This document shows positions 9,156 through 18,537 of a stretch of 64,000 nt of DNA, piece after piece. Source of the stretch: Bacillota bacterium (GTDB lineage: Bacteria > Bacillota > Bacilli > Desulfuribacillales > Desulfuribacillaceae); NCBI GenBank assembly GCA_023388635.1, contig JAEWFW010000049.1:1-64000 (forward strand). The letters are read 5' to 3'. The notes under the pieces are model-generated. The model was given only the letters and a program-made list of their open reading frames with translations. It had not been told where the DNA came from and ran no database searches. Every line of letters starts with the position of its first letter. Positions within the stretch are counted from its first letter, which is position 1. The position numbers were made by a program, and so were the translations under genes.

Positions 9156-10133
9156 ATGAGAAATAGAATGTTATTGATGGCAATGGTAGCAATGTTGATG
9201 ATATTTGCTGTCGCTTGCGGCAGCAAGAGCGGCAATGAACCTGTGCAGCAACCGAAAGCGGAGGATCAAATCCCGGTGCAAGAAGAAGTACCGACGGAAA
9301 GAACAATCACATATTTAGGAGAAACGTACACAGTTCCTGGGAAAGTCGAAAGGATCGTAGTCACAGGGGCAATGGAAGTATTGGAGGATTCTTTGGTGCT
9401 TGATGTTCATCCGGTAGGAGCAAGTACTGTTGGTGGCGTGTTCCCGGAAATATACGCAGCGGTGACCGACCAAGCTACATCGATTGGCGAGAAACGTGAA
9501 CCGAATTTAGAAGCGATTTTACAATTAAAGCCGGATGTGATTCTTGGTACTACAAAGTTTCCGGCAGAGACCGTTGAGAAGTTAGAGAAAATTGCACCGA
9601 CAATTCTTGTGTCCCATTTGGCTGAAGAATGGCAAGACGGTCTGAAGTTACTGGGGGAATTGACAGGTAAAGAAGACCAAGTACAGCAGCATATTGATGC
9701 ATATGAAACTGACTTGGAGAAATCGAAAGAGGCGTTAGTGGAGAAATTAGCAGACAAAAAGGTGCTGGCAGTTCGTCTGAGAAGAGGCGAAGTCAATGTG
9801 TATCCCGAGAATATATTTGTAAATCCAGCTTTGTACAATGATCTCGGTCTGGCTGTGCCAGAGGTTGTGCAGGCAGCGAAACAACAGCAGGCACTATCGA
9901 TTGAACAATTTGCCGAAGTAAATCCCGACTACTTATTTATTCAATTCGCAGAAGAAGATAACGCCGATGCGCCAAATATTTTACAAGATTTGCAGAACAA
10001 TCCGATTGTCCAGAATATGAAGGCATTTAAGGAAGGCAGCGCTTTTGTCAACGTGATTGATCCTTTGTGTGAAGGTGGTCCTTCTTATAGCAGAATCAAA
10101 TTTTTAGAAGCAATTACGGAAAATATTCAATAG
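9156..10133 (+). CDS. Ferric-siderophore-binding lipoprotein (FeuA-like)
   Basis: Lipid-anchored receptor for ferric siderophore, 325 residues, with a signal peptide and lipobox AVAC followed by a low-complexity linker. The body shows the helical-backbone binding-protein pattern: VERIVVTGAMEVLEDSLVL, then EAILQLKPDVILGTTKFPAETVEKLEKIAPT and later EVNPDYLFIQFAEEDN. Two permeases and an esterase follow, matching the feuA-feuB-feuC-ybbA order of Bacillus. Iron dependence is inferred from the Fur box upstream. In Bacillus FeuA binds bacillibactin and enterobactin; the ligand here is not proven. Confidence 0.88.
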   Translation: MRNRMLLMAMVAMLMIFAVACGSKSGNEPVQQPKAEDQIPVQEEVPTERTITYLGETYTVPGKVERIVVTGAMEVLEDSLVLDVHPVGASTVGGVFPEIYAAVTDQATSIGEKREPNLEAILQLKPDVILGTTKFPAETVEKLEKIAPTILVSHLAEEWQDGLKLLGELTGKEDQVQQHIDAYETDLEKSKEALVEKLADKKVLAVRLRRGEVNVYPENIFVNPALYNDLGLAVPEVVQAAKQQQALSIEQFAEVNPDYLFIQFAEEDNADAPNILQDLQNNPIVQNMKAFKEGSAFVNVIDPLCEGGPSYSRIKFLEAITENIQ

Positions 10134-10193
10134 ATTGATGAAAATGATCGACAAGAATAATCAATGAAAATTGATGAAGACTATCGACAAAAA
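10134..10193. repeat. 24-bp direct repeat between the binding protein and first permease
   Basis: Two copies of a sequence reading ATTGATGAA..A..ATCGACAA.AA sit at 10134-10157 and 10170-10193 with a 36-base period. A small ATCAAT-GAAA-ATTGAT hairpin straddles the join. The arrangement may set the lipoprotein-to-permease expression ratio or be a remnant duplication; neither is shown. Confidence 0.6.
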
Positions 10194-10201
10194 TTGCGGA
10201 A

Positions 10202-11224
10202 ATGAGTAGGATTTTTATGAAATGGAACCTATCTGCTGCGTCTGTCATACTGCTTGTGTCACCATTTCTGGCGATAGGCGCATTGATGCTATCTACGTAT
10301 TATGGAGCAAAGACTATTGAAATTCATACAATAGTAGAAGCTATCAGTAATTTTAATAGTGAGAATATTGATCATCAGATCGTCATGGTGTCCCGATTGC
10401 CACGTGCAATCGGTGCACTTTTGATTGGGGCGTTTCTGGCAGTTTCCGGTGCCTTGATGCAGGGGATGACGCGTAATTACTTGGCATCGCCTGCAATTAT
10501 GGGCGTTACAGACGGTTCGATATTTGTCATCACAGTCTGCATGGTTATCCTGCCGGGCGCATCGACATTGGATATGGTCGTGTATTCGATGATCGGTTCG
10601 GCATTAGGCGCAGGGATTGTTTTCGGGATAGCGAGTTTGATTCCCAACGGTTTTTCGCCAGTGCGGATGGCGATTTTGGGAACGATCGTCGGCACATTTC
10701 TCGGCGGTGTCTCGCAAGCGCTGGCGACATATTATCAAATATCACAAAATATCAGTTTCTGGTATAACGCGCGATTACACCAGATTAATCCGGAGATGCT
10801 CAAATTATCAATTCCCTTGGCGATTATCGGTATACTCCTTGCCATGGCAATGGCACGTTCGGTTACGGCGTTATCATTGGGCGAAGATGTTGCGGTAAAT
10901 CTGGGTATAAAAACGACGACAATTAAGTTGCTGACAATGCTCAGTGTTGTCATTTTAACGGGAATTGCCGTGGCGTTGGCGGGCAAAATTGCCTTTATCG
11001 GCATAATCATTCCCCATATGACACGCTTTATAGTTGGACAGGACTATCGGAAAATTATTCCGTGTTCGGCAGCGATCGGTGGGATCTTTCTCGTCATGTG
11101 TGACGTCATCAGCCGATATCTCAACTTCCCGTTTGAAACACCGGTTGGTGTGGTGACCGCGATGTTCGGCGTACCTTTCTTTCTATATTTGATTAGAACG
11201 AGAGGAGGCGGCAAACATGCGTAA
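10202..11224 (+). CDS. Ferric-siderophore ABC importer, permease (FeuB-like, FecCD family)
   Basis: Membrane permease of the FecCD/BtuC family, 340 residues with about ten hydrophobic segments. Family landmarks are RLPRAIGALLIGAFLAVSGALMQGMTRN near residues 61-88 and the GKIAFIGIIIPHMTRF segment. The ATG at 10202 has no strong SD; an ATG at 10217 (MKWNLSAAS) has TAGGA six bases upstream and is a real alternative. It overlaps the next permease by eight bases. It should form a heterodimer with the FeuC-like protein. Confidence 0.9.
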   Translation: MSRIFMKWNLSAASVILLVSPFLAIGALMLSTYYGAKTIEIHTIVEAISNFNSENIDHQIVMVSRLPRAIGALLIGAFLAVSGALMQGMTRNYLASPAIMGVTDGSIFVITVCMVILPGASTLDMVVYSMIGSALGAGIVFGIASLIPNGFSPVRMAILGTIVGTFLGGVSQALATYYQISQNISFWYNARLHQINPEMLKLSIPLAIIGILLAMAMARSVTALSLGEDVAVNLGIKTTTIKLLTMLSVVILTGIAVALAGKIAFIGIIIPHMTRFIVGQDYRKIIPCSAAIGGIFLVMCDVISRYLNFPFETPVGVVTAMFGVPFFLYLIRTRGGGKHA

Positions 11225-12227
11225 AACACGTTCACTGGCAGTCGCGATCCTAGGCTGCTTAACGGTAACAGCGGTGGCTGTATATGCGAGTTTGACAAAC
11301 GGAGTGTTTGATATTGCCGTTATAGATATTATCAAAACGTTGTTGCGTATTAACCCGGAGTATAACTATGATTTGGTCATATTTGAATTTCGCTTGCCGA
11401 GGATTATTATCGGCTGTTTAGTGGGATTTGGATTAGGAGTGGCTGGTGCGACCATTCAAGGAGTGACACGGAATCCGTTAGCTGATCCAGAGATCTTAGG
11501 AATTAGCTCCGGCGCCGGGATGGCGGTCGTTCTGTATATGCTTGTCATACATGGGCAGATGACAGGTGCAGGATGGATGGCAATGATGACGATGCCGTTA
11601 TTTGGGGTGATTGGTGGAGTCATAGCGATGGCTCTTATATATCTGTTTTCAAGGCAAAACGGGATCCTTGATCCGCAGCGGTTAATTTTAGTCGGTATTG
11701 CAATCGGTTCCGGGTTTAAAGCGCTGACGATGTTCATCTCGTTAAAGATGAATCCGCAGGATTTTGAAATGGCGACTGTATGGTTGGCGGGAAGTATTTA
11801 CAACGCCAGCTGGAAATCAATTGTGACTACGTTGCCGTGGATTGTATGCCTTACACCAATATTGTGCAGCAAAGGACATGTCCTCAATTTGTTTCAATTG
11901 CATGATGCCAGTGTGCGCGGATTGGGTGTGCAATTAGAAAAAGAGCGAAACATACTGCTGCTCAGTGCGGCAGGGATTGTCAGTGCATGTGTTTCTGTAT
12001 CGGGCAGCATTGCGTTTGTCGGGCTGATCGCACCGCACATTGCCGCAAGATTGATCGGCTTGAACTATAGAAAGATTGTGCCTCTCAGTGGGTTTGTAGG
12101 CATGGCAATCGTCGTTGCCGCTGACTTTATTGGTAAAACAGTATTCGCTCCGGCGGAGTTATCGGTGGGGATTGTCATATCGATTATCGGGGTGCCGTAT
12201 TTTATATATCTATTATTGAGACGATAA
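11217..12227 (+). CDS. Ferric-siderophore ABC importer, permease (FeuC-like, FecCD family)
   Basis: Second FecCD-family permease, 336 residues. Landmarks are RLPRIIIGCLVGFGLGVAGA, IQGVTRNPLADPEILGISSGAG and GSIAFVGLIAPHIAARLIG. AGAGGAGG ends nine bases before the ATG at 11217, which lies inside the end of the preceding gene. No ATP-binding gene follows, as in the Bacillus feu operon, where the ATPase is encoded elsewhere and shared. Confidence 0.9.
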   Translation: MRKTRSLAVAILGCLTVTAVAVYASLTNGVFDIAVIDIIKTLLRINPEYNYDLVIFEFRLPRIIIGCLVGFGLGVAGATIQGVTRNPLADPEILGISSGAGMAVVLYMLVIHGQMTGAGWMAMMTMPLFGVIGGVIAMALIYLFSRQNGILDPQRLILVGIAIGSGFKALTMFISLKMNPQDFEMATVWLAGSIYNASWKSIVTTLPWIVCLTPILCSKGHVLNLFQLHDASVRGLGVQLEKERNILLLSAAGIVSACVSVSGSIAFVGLIAPHIAARLIGLNYRKIVPLSGFVGMAIVVAADFIGKTVFAPAELSVGIVISIIGVPYFIYLLLRR

Positions 12228-12242
12228 GGAGAGAGAATAGAG

Positions 12243-12980
12243 ATGCTGGTGCGAGAGCAATTGGCGGAACGCGAGGTAAGCGTTTTTCTGCCCCCTTCCT
12301 ATCAAACTACGGATCGGCATTTTCCAGTCGTCTATGTGCAAGACGGTGGACAAGTCGTACAGGGATGTTTTAATTTATTGCAGCACATGGCGATTACCGG
12401 TGAAATTGTAGAAATTATCTATGTCGGTTTGCATACGACAAGGCGCAATTTGGAATATACGCCATGGGCAAGTTATGCCGTGTCTATGGACCGGGAGAAT
12501 TTCGGTGGCGGAGGCGATGCATATCTCAAGGAAATTATCGAAGTGGTGAAGCCGCAGATCGACAGTAAATACCGAACGCTCTCGCAAGCGGAGCACACGG
12601 GTATTGCCGGATATTCCCTCGGTGGGTTAATTTCCCTGTATGCGTTGTATCGGCATGCAGATGTTTTTACACGTTATGCAATCCTATCACCTTCACTGTG
12701 GTTTACAGGTTTTTTGCAGTTTATGGACAATCAGGTTCCGCTTGCTCCCCAAGACCGCAACAGAATTTACATACATGTTGGCGAGCGGGAAGGAATCTAT
12801 AAGCAAAATGTACAGAAAGAGATGCTCACGAATAATCGGCAAGCATATAGAATTTTGCAGAAGCAAGGATACTCGGAAGAGTGTCTGAAATTTGTGGTTG
12901 ATTCTCAAGGGACTCATGATGCCGTGTTCTTTATGCAGTACTTTACAAAAGCGATGCAATGGCTATTTCGAACTTCGTGA
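12243..12980 (+). CDS. Siderophore esterase-like alpha/beta hydrolase (YbbA/IroE-like)
   Basis: Predicted cytoplasmic hydrolase that would open imported trilactone ferric siderophore to release iron, 245 residues. It belongs to the putative-esterase (Fes/IroE/BesA) type: FLPPSY, FPVVYVQDGG, the nucleophile elbow GYSLGG (Ser125) and a catalytic His in QGTHDA (His225). There is no signal peptide. AAGGAGAGA precedes the ATG and the gene follows the permeases by 15 bases. Last gene of the iron-uptake cluster; a promoter for the next gene begins about 90 bases downstream. Confidence 0.85.
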   Translation: MLVREQLAEREVSVFLPPSYQTTDRHFPVVYVQDGGQVVQGCFNLLQHMAITGEIVEIIYVGLHTTRRNLEYTPWASYAVSMDRENFGGGGDAYLKEIIEVVKPQIDSKYRTLSQAEHTGIAGYSLGGLISLYALYRHADVFTRYAILSPSLWFTGFLQFMDNQVPLAPQDRNRIYIHVGEREGIYKQNVQKEMLTNNRQAYRILQKQGYSEECLKFVVDSQGTHDAVFFMQYFTKAMQWLFRTS

Positions 12981-13066
12981 TGATAACGTCATATTTCGCA
13001 AATCAACCTGGCAGTCACGCCGAATGATCTCGGCAAGGGTGCGCAGGTTTTTTATGTTTTTTGCAT

Positions 13067-13095
13067 TTGACAAGCGGTATCGTCAGGCATAGAAT
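13067..13095 (+). promoter_or_regulatory. Sigma-A-type promoter of rarD
   Basis: TTGACA (13067-13072), a 17-base spacer and TAGAAT (13090-13095). Transcription would begin near 13102, which places the upstream ATG at 13096 outside the message and supports the later rarD start. Confidence 0.75.
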
Positions 13096-13143
13096 ATGAT
13101 TTATTATGAAAAGCAGGCGTTATCATGGAAGGGACAGGAGATT

Positions 13144-14112
13144 ATGAGACAAAAAGCAAGTAAGCCGGCGAACGATGGTAGCGTAGGAGTAGCATATGCG
13201 TTATTAGCATATGTTGCATGGGGGTTTCTGCCGATATATTGGAAGTTGTTAGATAAAGTGCCGGCAGGTGAGGTACTTGCGAATCGAATTTTTTGGTCGT
13301 TTGTGTTTGTCATGGGAATTATTTTTGTACAAGGACATTGGAAGACGCTGAAAGCGACCATGGCAAATCGCACCAATAGGTTAGCGATGTTCGCTTGTTC
13401 GATTATCATCAGCGCGAACTGGTTTATATATATTTACGCTGTCCATACAGACCATTTGATAGAAGCAAGCTTAGGTTATTACATCATGCCGTTGTTCAGT
13501 GTATTATTGGGGATGATATTTTTAAAAGAGAAACTCAATTTTTGGCAGAGCGTCGCTTTTGTCGCTGCCAGTATAGGGGTTTGTACGATCACCTTTCAAT
13601 TCGGTAGGGTTCCTTGGATTGCTTTAGCTTTGACACTGACTTTTGGAGTGTACGGATTGGTCAAAAAACTTGCCAATGTCGATTCTTTGACGGGGCTAGC
13701 TATGGAAACGGCATATGTCACGCCGGTGGCTCTCATATATCTATCGATCGTGAAGGGCAATCAGGGTACATTCTTATACGCAGAGTGGGATCTGACGACG
13801 ATTTTACTGATTGGCTGTGGCGTAGCGACCGCATTGCCTCTGTTGTGGTTTGCCCAGGCGACGCGGAGGGTTGCGTTAGCGACAGTCGGTTTTGTTCAGT
13901 ATGTCTCTCCAACAATCAGCTTGGCAATCGGCGTTTTTCTATTTCACGAACCATTTACTGGGGCTCATCTGATAAGTTTTGCATTTATTTGGAGCGCCGT
14001 CATCATCTATATGCTGGCTAATACAAAACTATTTATTTGGTTACAGTCAAGAATATGGGGCGTTTTTGGCAAACGATTGCCGATTGCCAGCCAGTCAGAC
14101 CCATCAATCTAG
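13144..14112 (+). CDS. rarD: RarD/EamA-family permease
   Basis: Integral membrane protein with about ten transmembrane segments, 322 residues. The N-terminus GVAYALLAYVAWGFLPIYWKL is characteristic of RarD, with a later QFGRVPWIALALTLTFGVYGLVKK and the final LFHEPF motif of the EamA repeat. The longer start at 13096 abuts the -10 box and is excluded. GGAAGGGACAGGAG precedes the ATG at 13144. RarD proteins are described as permeases linked to chloramphenicol sensitivity, but the natural substrate is unknown. It is followed closely by topB, probably co-transcribed. Confidence 0.9.
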   Translation: MRQKASKPANDGSVGVAYALLAYVAWGFLPIYWKLLDKVPAGEVLANRIFWSFVFVMGIIFVQGHWKTLKATMANRTNRLAMFACSIIISANWFIYIYAVHTDHLIEASLGYYIMPLFSVLLGMIFLKEKLNFWQSVAFVAASIGVCTITFQFGRVPWIALALTLTFGVYGLVKKLANVDSLTGLAMETAYVTPVALIYLSIVKGNQGTFLYAEWDLTTILLIGCGVATALPLLWFAQATRRVALATVGFVQYVSPTISLAIGVFLFHEPFTGAHLISFAFIWSAVIIYMLANTKLFIWLQSRIWGVFGKRLPIASQSDPSI

Positions 14113-14132
14113 CAAAGCAAAGGATATCTATT

Positions 14133-15983
14133 ATGCAGAAACAGTTAATTATCGCCGAAAAGCCGAGCGTCGCCAGAGATATAGCGACAGTCATGATCCG
14201 CGGTACCAAAGCTACCAAAGATGGCTATATAGAAAGTGAACAATATGTAATTTCTTGGGCAATCGGGCATTTAGTGACACTCGGGGAACCAGAAGACTAT
14301 GATATGAAATATAAGAAGTGGAATATGGGGCATTTGCCAATTATTCCAGAAGAATTTCATTTGAAGCCGGTAGACAAGACGGAGAAGCAATTTTCAATTT
14401 TAAAGCAGCTATTGCACCGCAAAGATGTAGAGCAAATTATATGTGCCACCGATGCCGGGAGAGAAGGAGAGCTGATTTTCCGCTATATTTATCAACTGTC
14501 CGGTTGTACGAAACCGTTTAAAAGACTGTGGATCAGTTCGATGACCGAGGAAGCGATTAGCAAAGGGTTCCAATCGCTGAAAGACGGACGAGAATACGAT
14601 GATCTGTATCGTTCGGCGAAATGTCGTAGTGAGGCAGATTGGTTAATTGGCATCAATGGTACGCGTGCATATACGGTGAAGAACAATTTACTTTACAGTA
14701 TTGGGCGCGTTCAGACACCGACATTGGCAATTATTGTCGACCGTTATCGACAGATCAAGGATTTCAAGCCGGAAGATTATTGGGAAGTAAAAAGTATATA
14801 CGAAAATTTCCAAGGCATCTGGATCGATATGCAGAAGAATAACAGTAAAATAGCCACACAGGCGAGGGCGGAAGAAATCGCGGCGCAGGCGAAGGGTTGC
14901 CTTGGGCGGGTGACGAAGATTACGGAGGAAGATAAGACACAAGCACCGCCACTACTGTATGATCTGACAGAATTACAAAGGGATGGCAATCAAAGCTACG
15001 GATACACGGCTAAGGAGACACTCGATCTAGCGCAAGCGTTATATGAACGACATAAATTAATTACCTATCCGCGTACGGACAGTCGCTATTTGAGCGAAGA
15101 TATGCGCGAAAATGTACGGAAGACTTTAAGCAAATTGCAGATAGAGCCTTATAGAGAAGCCATAGCGCCGATCATTGATAAGTTAAAGTTCACCGGGCGG
15201 ATTATTAATGATAAAAAAGTGACAGACCATCATGCATGTATACCGACTCCTGTGACGCCGAATTTACAGAAACTGAATGCAAAAGAACGAAATATTTATG
15301 ACTTGATCGTCAGACGTTTTATTGCGGTTTTTTATCCGTATTATCAGTTTCAGACGACATCGGTTGTTGTGGAAGTGGGAGAGCACGCATTTTTGTCTAA
15401 GGGAAAAGTCATCACCCAATGGGGATGGAAAGAACTTTATCGAGATCAGGAAATGGTAGACAAAGCGGGACGACCAAAGCAAGGGAAGCAAGAAAAGCAA
15501 ACCAAGCAAGAGCAGCAAGAAGAACAGCAGTTGCCGCGGTTAAAAGAAGGCGATCAGCTGCTGATCCACGATTGTGAAATCAACAAAAAGCAGACACAAC
15601 CGCCCAAACAATATACAGAAAGTGCTTTACTAGGGGCAATGGAGAATGCCGGAAGGTTTGTCAAAGATGAAGCTTTAAAAGAGCAATTGAAAGAAAGCGG
15701 TCTGGGAACTCCAGCGACGAGAGCGGCGATTATTGAGCGCCTAATCCAAGTGGGCTATATCATAAGAGAGAAGAAAGTACTATTGCCCACAGAAAAGGGA
15801 ATTGCTATTATTGGAACAGTGCCACAAGAGCTGACCTCGCCAGAAACTACTGGCAAGTGGGAACGGGCGCTTAACAAAATGGCAAGAGGTGAATTCCCAC
15901 CTCCGAGATTTATGGAAAGCATCAAGCGGTTTGCGGAATATATCGTGGTAGATGCGAAGAAAAGCTCAATTATCAACAAGTAA
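14133..15983 (+). CDS. topB: DNA topoisomerase III (type IA)
   Basis: Type IA topoisomerase that passes single DNA strands through a transient break, 616 residues. The N-terminal TOPRIM domain starts LIIAEKPSVARDIA and includes the acidic ATDAGREGELIF. The active-site tyrosine is in LITYPRTDSRYLSED near residue 310, and GLGTPATRAAIIERL lies in the C-terminal half. AAAGGA is eight bases before the ATG at 14133; the upstream in-frame ATG at 14037 lies inside rarD and is rejected. A glutamine/lysine-rich insert (15477-15530) lies near residue 450. Confidence 0.94.
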   Translation: MQKQLIIAEKPSVARDIATVMIRGTKATKDGYIESEQYVISWAIGHLVTLGEPEDYDMKYKKWNMGHLPIIPEEFHLKPVDKTEKQFSILKQLLHRKDVEQIICATDAGREGELIFRYIYQLSGCTKPFKRLWISSMTEEAISKGFQSLKDGREYDDLYRSAKCRSEADWLIGINGTRAYTVKNNLLYSIGRVQTPTLAIIVDRYRQIKDFKPEDYWEVKSIYENFQGIWIDMQKNNSKIATQARAEEIAAQAKGCLGRVTKITEEDKTQAPPLLYDLTELQRDGNQSYGYTAKETLDLAQALYERHKLITYPRTDSRYLSEDMRENVRKTLSKLQIEPYREAIAPIIDKLKFTGRIINDKKVTDHHACIPTPVTPNLQKLNAKERNIYDLIVRRFIAVFYPYYQFQTTSVVVEVGEHAFLSKGKVITQWGWKELYRDQEMVDKAGRPKQGKQEKQTKQEQQEEQQLPRLKEGDQLLIHDCEINKKQTQPPKQYTESALLGAMENAGRFVKDEALKEQLKESGLGTPATRAAIIERLIQVGYIIREKKVLLPTEKGIAIIGTVPQELTSPETTGKWERALNKMARGEFPPPRFMESIKRFAEYIVVDAKKSSIINK

Positions 15984-16080
15984 TACATAGTTATAAAATG
16001 TAAAGGTTCAGATTTTGTGTAGATGTACGACATATACTATATGCTATAGAGTATGTGTGTATATGTAAGACATAAAAAAA

Positions 16081-16167
16081 AGAAGCCGTGATTGGTCATC
16101 TGTATATGGGCACTTGGATGATCTGGAGCTAGTAGTGCAACCGACTTTACTAGAGGTCGGTTTTTTT
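16081..16167 (+). promoter_or_regulatory. Possible transcription attenuator ahead of the chemoreceptor
   Basis: A terminator-like hairpin AACCGAC (16139-16145)/GTCGGTT (16156-16162) ends in seven T. A competing pairing CTAGTA (16129-16134)/TACTAG (16148-16153) shares its loop bases, so the two helices exclude each other. Further upstream GGTCATC (16094-16100) can pair with GATGATC (16117-16123, one G-U). This could be a regulated leader of the chemoreceptor, or simply the terminator of topB. No known riboswitch consensus was recognised. Confidence 0.5.
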
Positions 16168-16239
16168 CATGCCGTTTTCTAGGTTAGCCAAAAACAGTTC
16201 AGGGGAAATACTAATTTTAGCATGAGAGGAAGAGGACGG

Positions 16240-18285
16240 ATGGTTGGAAACGGACAGCAAGATGATACACAAATCGAGTATAGTGTATCGAAAAGGAAAA
16301 GTATTTTGCGGAGAATGGTCAGCATGATTACAGCTATAGTTGTAGTCGTATCGATTATAACGCAGGTATTTTCATACGTATTCGTTGAGGATATGATTTA
16401 CGAAATGGAACGGCAGATGATGAAGAATGCGCATTCGACAGCGTATGATACATTTACGTCGGCAAGTATTACCAATCAGCATGTACGTGAAGCAATGGAT
16501 GAGAGAACGGTCACCATAGCGAAGGTGATTGCTAATGAATGGGTGAATTATGACTATTCGTCAGAGGCGATTGAGGCGATTACCCGTGAATTTGCTGTTG
16601 AAGAGCTCTATTTATTTGATAGAGATGATCAGGTGACGGCAGCGTCGGGCAACCAAGCGGGCGATGAAGTTTTGTACGCTGATAAGCTGGTAGAAGAGCG
16701 TCAAAAGGCACTCAATGAGAATCAAATTGTAGTAGGATCGGCTCCTACCCGGGGAACCCATTTAGTGCAATATGTCAGTGTACCACGTATTGACCGTGCG
16801 GGGATTATCCAAATTGGCTTTAGCTCCAATCCGCAGTTCGTCATATATGAAGCGTCCAGCCCACAGCATTCTATTGAAAATACGCAATTGGGCGAGACGG
16901 GTCTTATTATGGCGTTTAATGAGACAGGCGGCATTCGAATCCATTCTGATGAAACACAGTTGCAGGGGTCCATAGAAAACCAGGATTTCATGCGTGAAGT
17001 CATGGAGAAGGAAAAGGGCGAAATATATTTTACGGAAAAGGGCGTCGATTATCTCGGTATTTTTGAGAAACGGGACGGCTTGTATATCGTTGCCGCCATC
17101 AGTGTCGCTGAAGTGGAACAAAGAATATGGGAGATCCAGAAGATTTCCATGATATTTGCGGCTTTAATTTTATTGTTTGTCATAGTCGGAGTATATTTGC
17201 TCTTTAAACGGTTAATTTCTAGTAAATTGTCCACGCTTGTCCAGGGGCTGGATGCGATGAGTAAAGGTGATTTGACGGCAGAGATCGCTGTCACGTCACA
17301 AGACGAGATGGGCGCGGTTTTTGAGAAATTTAATCAAACGCTCAAAGGGCAGCGAGATTTGATTGGGAATCTGATGGATGCCGCACAAGCGGTTGAGATC
17401 AGTAGCCGTGAATTGGCAGAGAACTCCCGCCAGAACTTAGGGATTTCCAGGGAAATCGCCAAAGTTGTCGAAGGGATTGCGGCGAGTTCGATGAGCCAGT
17501 CAGAAGATACCCACAGTGGTTCGCAAAAGGCACATGCCTTGGAGAAAAATACGAATGATTTAAGCAAATTGACACGAGAGATGTTGGTAGTATCCGACAA
17601 AATCGAACAATTAAAAGACGAAGGTGTCGTTTCTAACGCCAAGGTAACGGAAAAGGCGAAAAGCAGTCAGGGATCGATCGAAGAAGTGTTTCAGCTTGTA
17701 CAAGAGACGAATGAGAATGCACATAAGATTAACGAAATTATGGGTGTCATCAACAATATTGCCAGCCAGACAAGTTTGTTGGCACTGAATGCATCGATTG
17801 AATCTGCGCGAGCCGGTGAAGCTGGTAAAGGATTTGCCGTCGTTGCGAATGAGATAAAGAAGTTGGCGGAACAATCTGCCGATTCAGCAAACGATATTCA
17901 GAAGATCATTGAGCGGTTGCAGCAAAAATCGGAAGTGACATTTGATACGATGTCCGATGTCAGGCATTTGATTGAAGAACAGACGGCATCCATGGAAGAG
18001 ACAGAACGAGTATTTACCTTATTGGCACAGGAGATTGAGCGGTCGAGAAACGACGTACAGCAATTACGATTGATGGAAGCAGAAATTAGAGACAATCGAT
18101 CAGAAATCGTCGGGGCGTTTAATCGTTTGGCAGCAGTCGCTGAGGATAATGCAGCCGGCACGGCGGAAGTATCAGCATCGGTCGGAGAGCAAGCATCATC
18201 GATTGAAAAAGTCGCGAATCTCAGCGGCAATTTGTCTGAGGTAGTGCGGAAATTAAATCAAATGGTTCATCAATTTAAGCGCTAG
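16240..18285 (+). CDS. Methyl-accepting chemotaxis protein
   Basis: Membrane chemoreceptor, 681 residues. A first transmembrane helix lies near residues 25-48, followed by an extracytoplasmic sensor of about 240 residues with the look of a Cache-type domain, a second helix (IFAALILLFVIVGVYLLF), a HAMP linker, and the signalling hairpin with tip SQTSLLALNASIESARAGEAGKGF split around the conserved Glu-Ala core. The ATG at 16240 follows GAGGAAGAGGACGG and is preferred to 16222. The ligand is unknown. No che or flagellar genes are nearby, so it signals to an array encoded elsewhere. A strong terminator follows. Confidence 0.92.
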   Translation: MVGNGQQDDTQIEYSVSKRKSILRRMVSMITAIVVVVSIITQVFSYVFVEDMIYEMERQMMKNAHSTAYDTFTSASITNQHVREAMDERTVTIAKVIANEWVNYDYSSEAIEAITREFAVEELYLFDRDDQVTAASGNQAGDEVLYADKLVEERQKALNENQIVVGSAPTRGTHLVQYVSVPRIDRAGIIQIGFSSNPQFVIYEASSPQHSIENTQLGETGLIMAFNETGGIRIHSDETQLQGSIENQDFMREVMEKEKGEIYFTEKGVDYLGIFEKRDGLYIVAAISVAEVEQRIWEIQKISMIFAALILLFVIVGVYLLFKRLISSKLSTLVQGLDAMSKGDLTAEIAVTSQDEMGAVFEKFNQTLKGQRDLIGNLMDAAQAVEISSRELAENSRQNLGISREIAKVVEGIAASSMSQSEDTHSGSQKAHALEKNTNDLSKLTREMLVVSDKIEQLKDEGVVSNAKVTEKAKSSQGSIEEVFQLVQETNENAHKINEIMGVINNIASQTSLLALNASIESARAGEAGKGFAVVANEIKKLAEQSADSANDIQKIIERLQQKSEVTFDTMSDVRHLIEEQTASMEETERVFTLLAQEIERSRNDVQQLRLMEAEIRDNRSEIVGAFNRLAAVAEDNAAGTAEVSASVGEQASSIEKVANLSGNLSEVVRKLNQMVHQFKR

Positions 18286-18320
18286 TATTTAGAATCATCG
18301 ATAAATCTCTAAAATAAAAA

Positions 18321-18361
18321 AGTTTGGCGGAAAAGCGAATGTGCTTCCACCAGACTTTTTT
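18321..18361 (+). terminator. Terminator after the chemoreceptor
   Basis: AGTTTGGCGGAA (18321-18332) pairs with TTCCACCAGACT (18345-18356) with one G-U and one mismatch, followed by a T-run (18356-18361). Confidence 0.85.
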
Positions 18362-18537
18362 GCGTACCCGCCTATTAAATATCCATAGGTCAGACAAATA
18401 TCTGTTTGTAAGTGATATTCTTTATTTTGCTAAATAAAAATTTGGTATGTACTTTTACACTTATATATAATATCTTTATGTGAATAGAAGAATGTATTAT
18501 AACAGTAGGAAAGCAATCAAGAGGGAGGAAGGTAAAA

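Noticed and set aside
15477..15530. Gln/Lys-rich stretch in topB as a possible frameshift or foreign insert
   Set aside because: In frame, with conserved topoisomerase sequence on both sides; likely a flexible surface insert.
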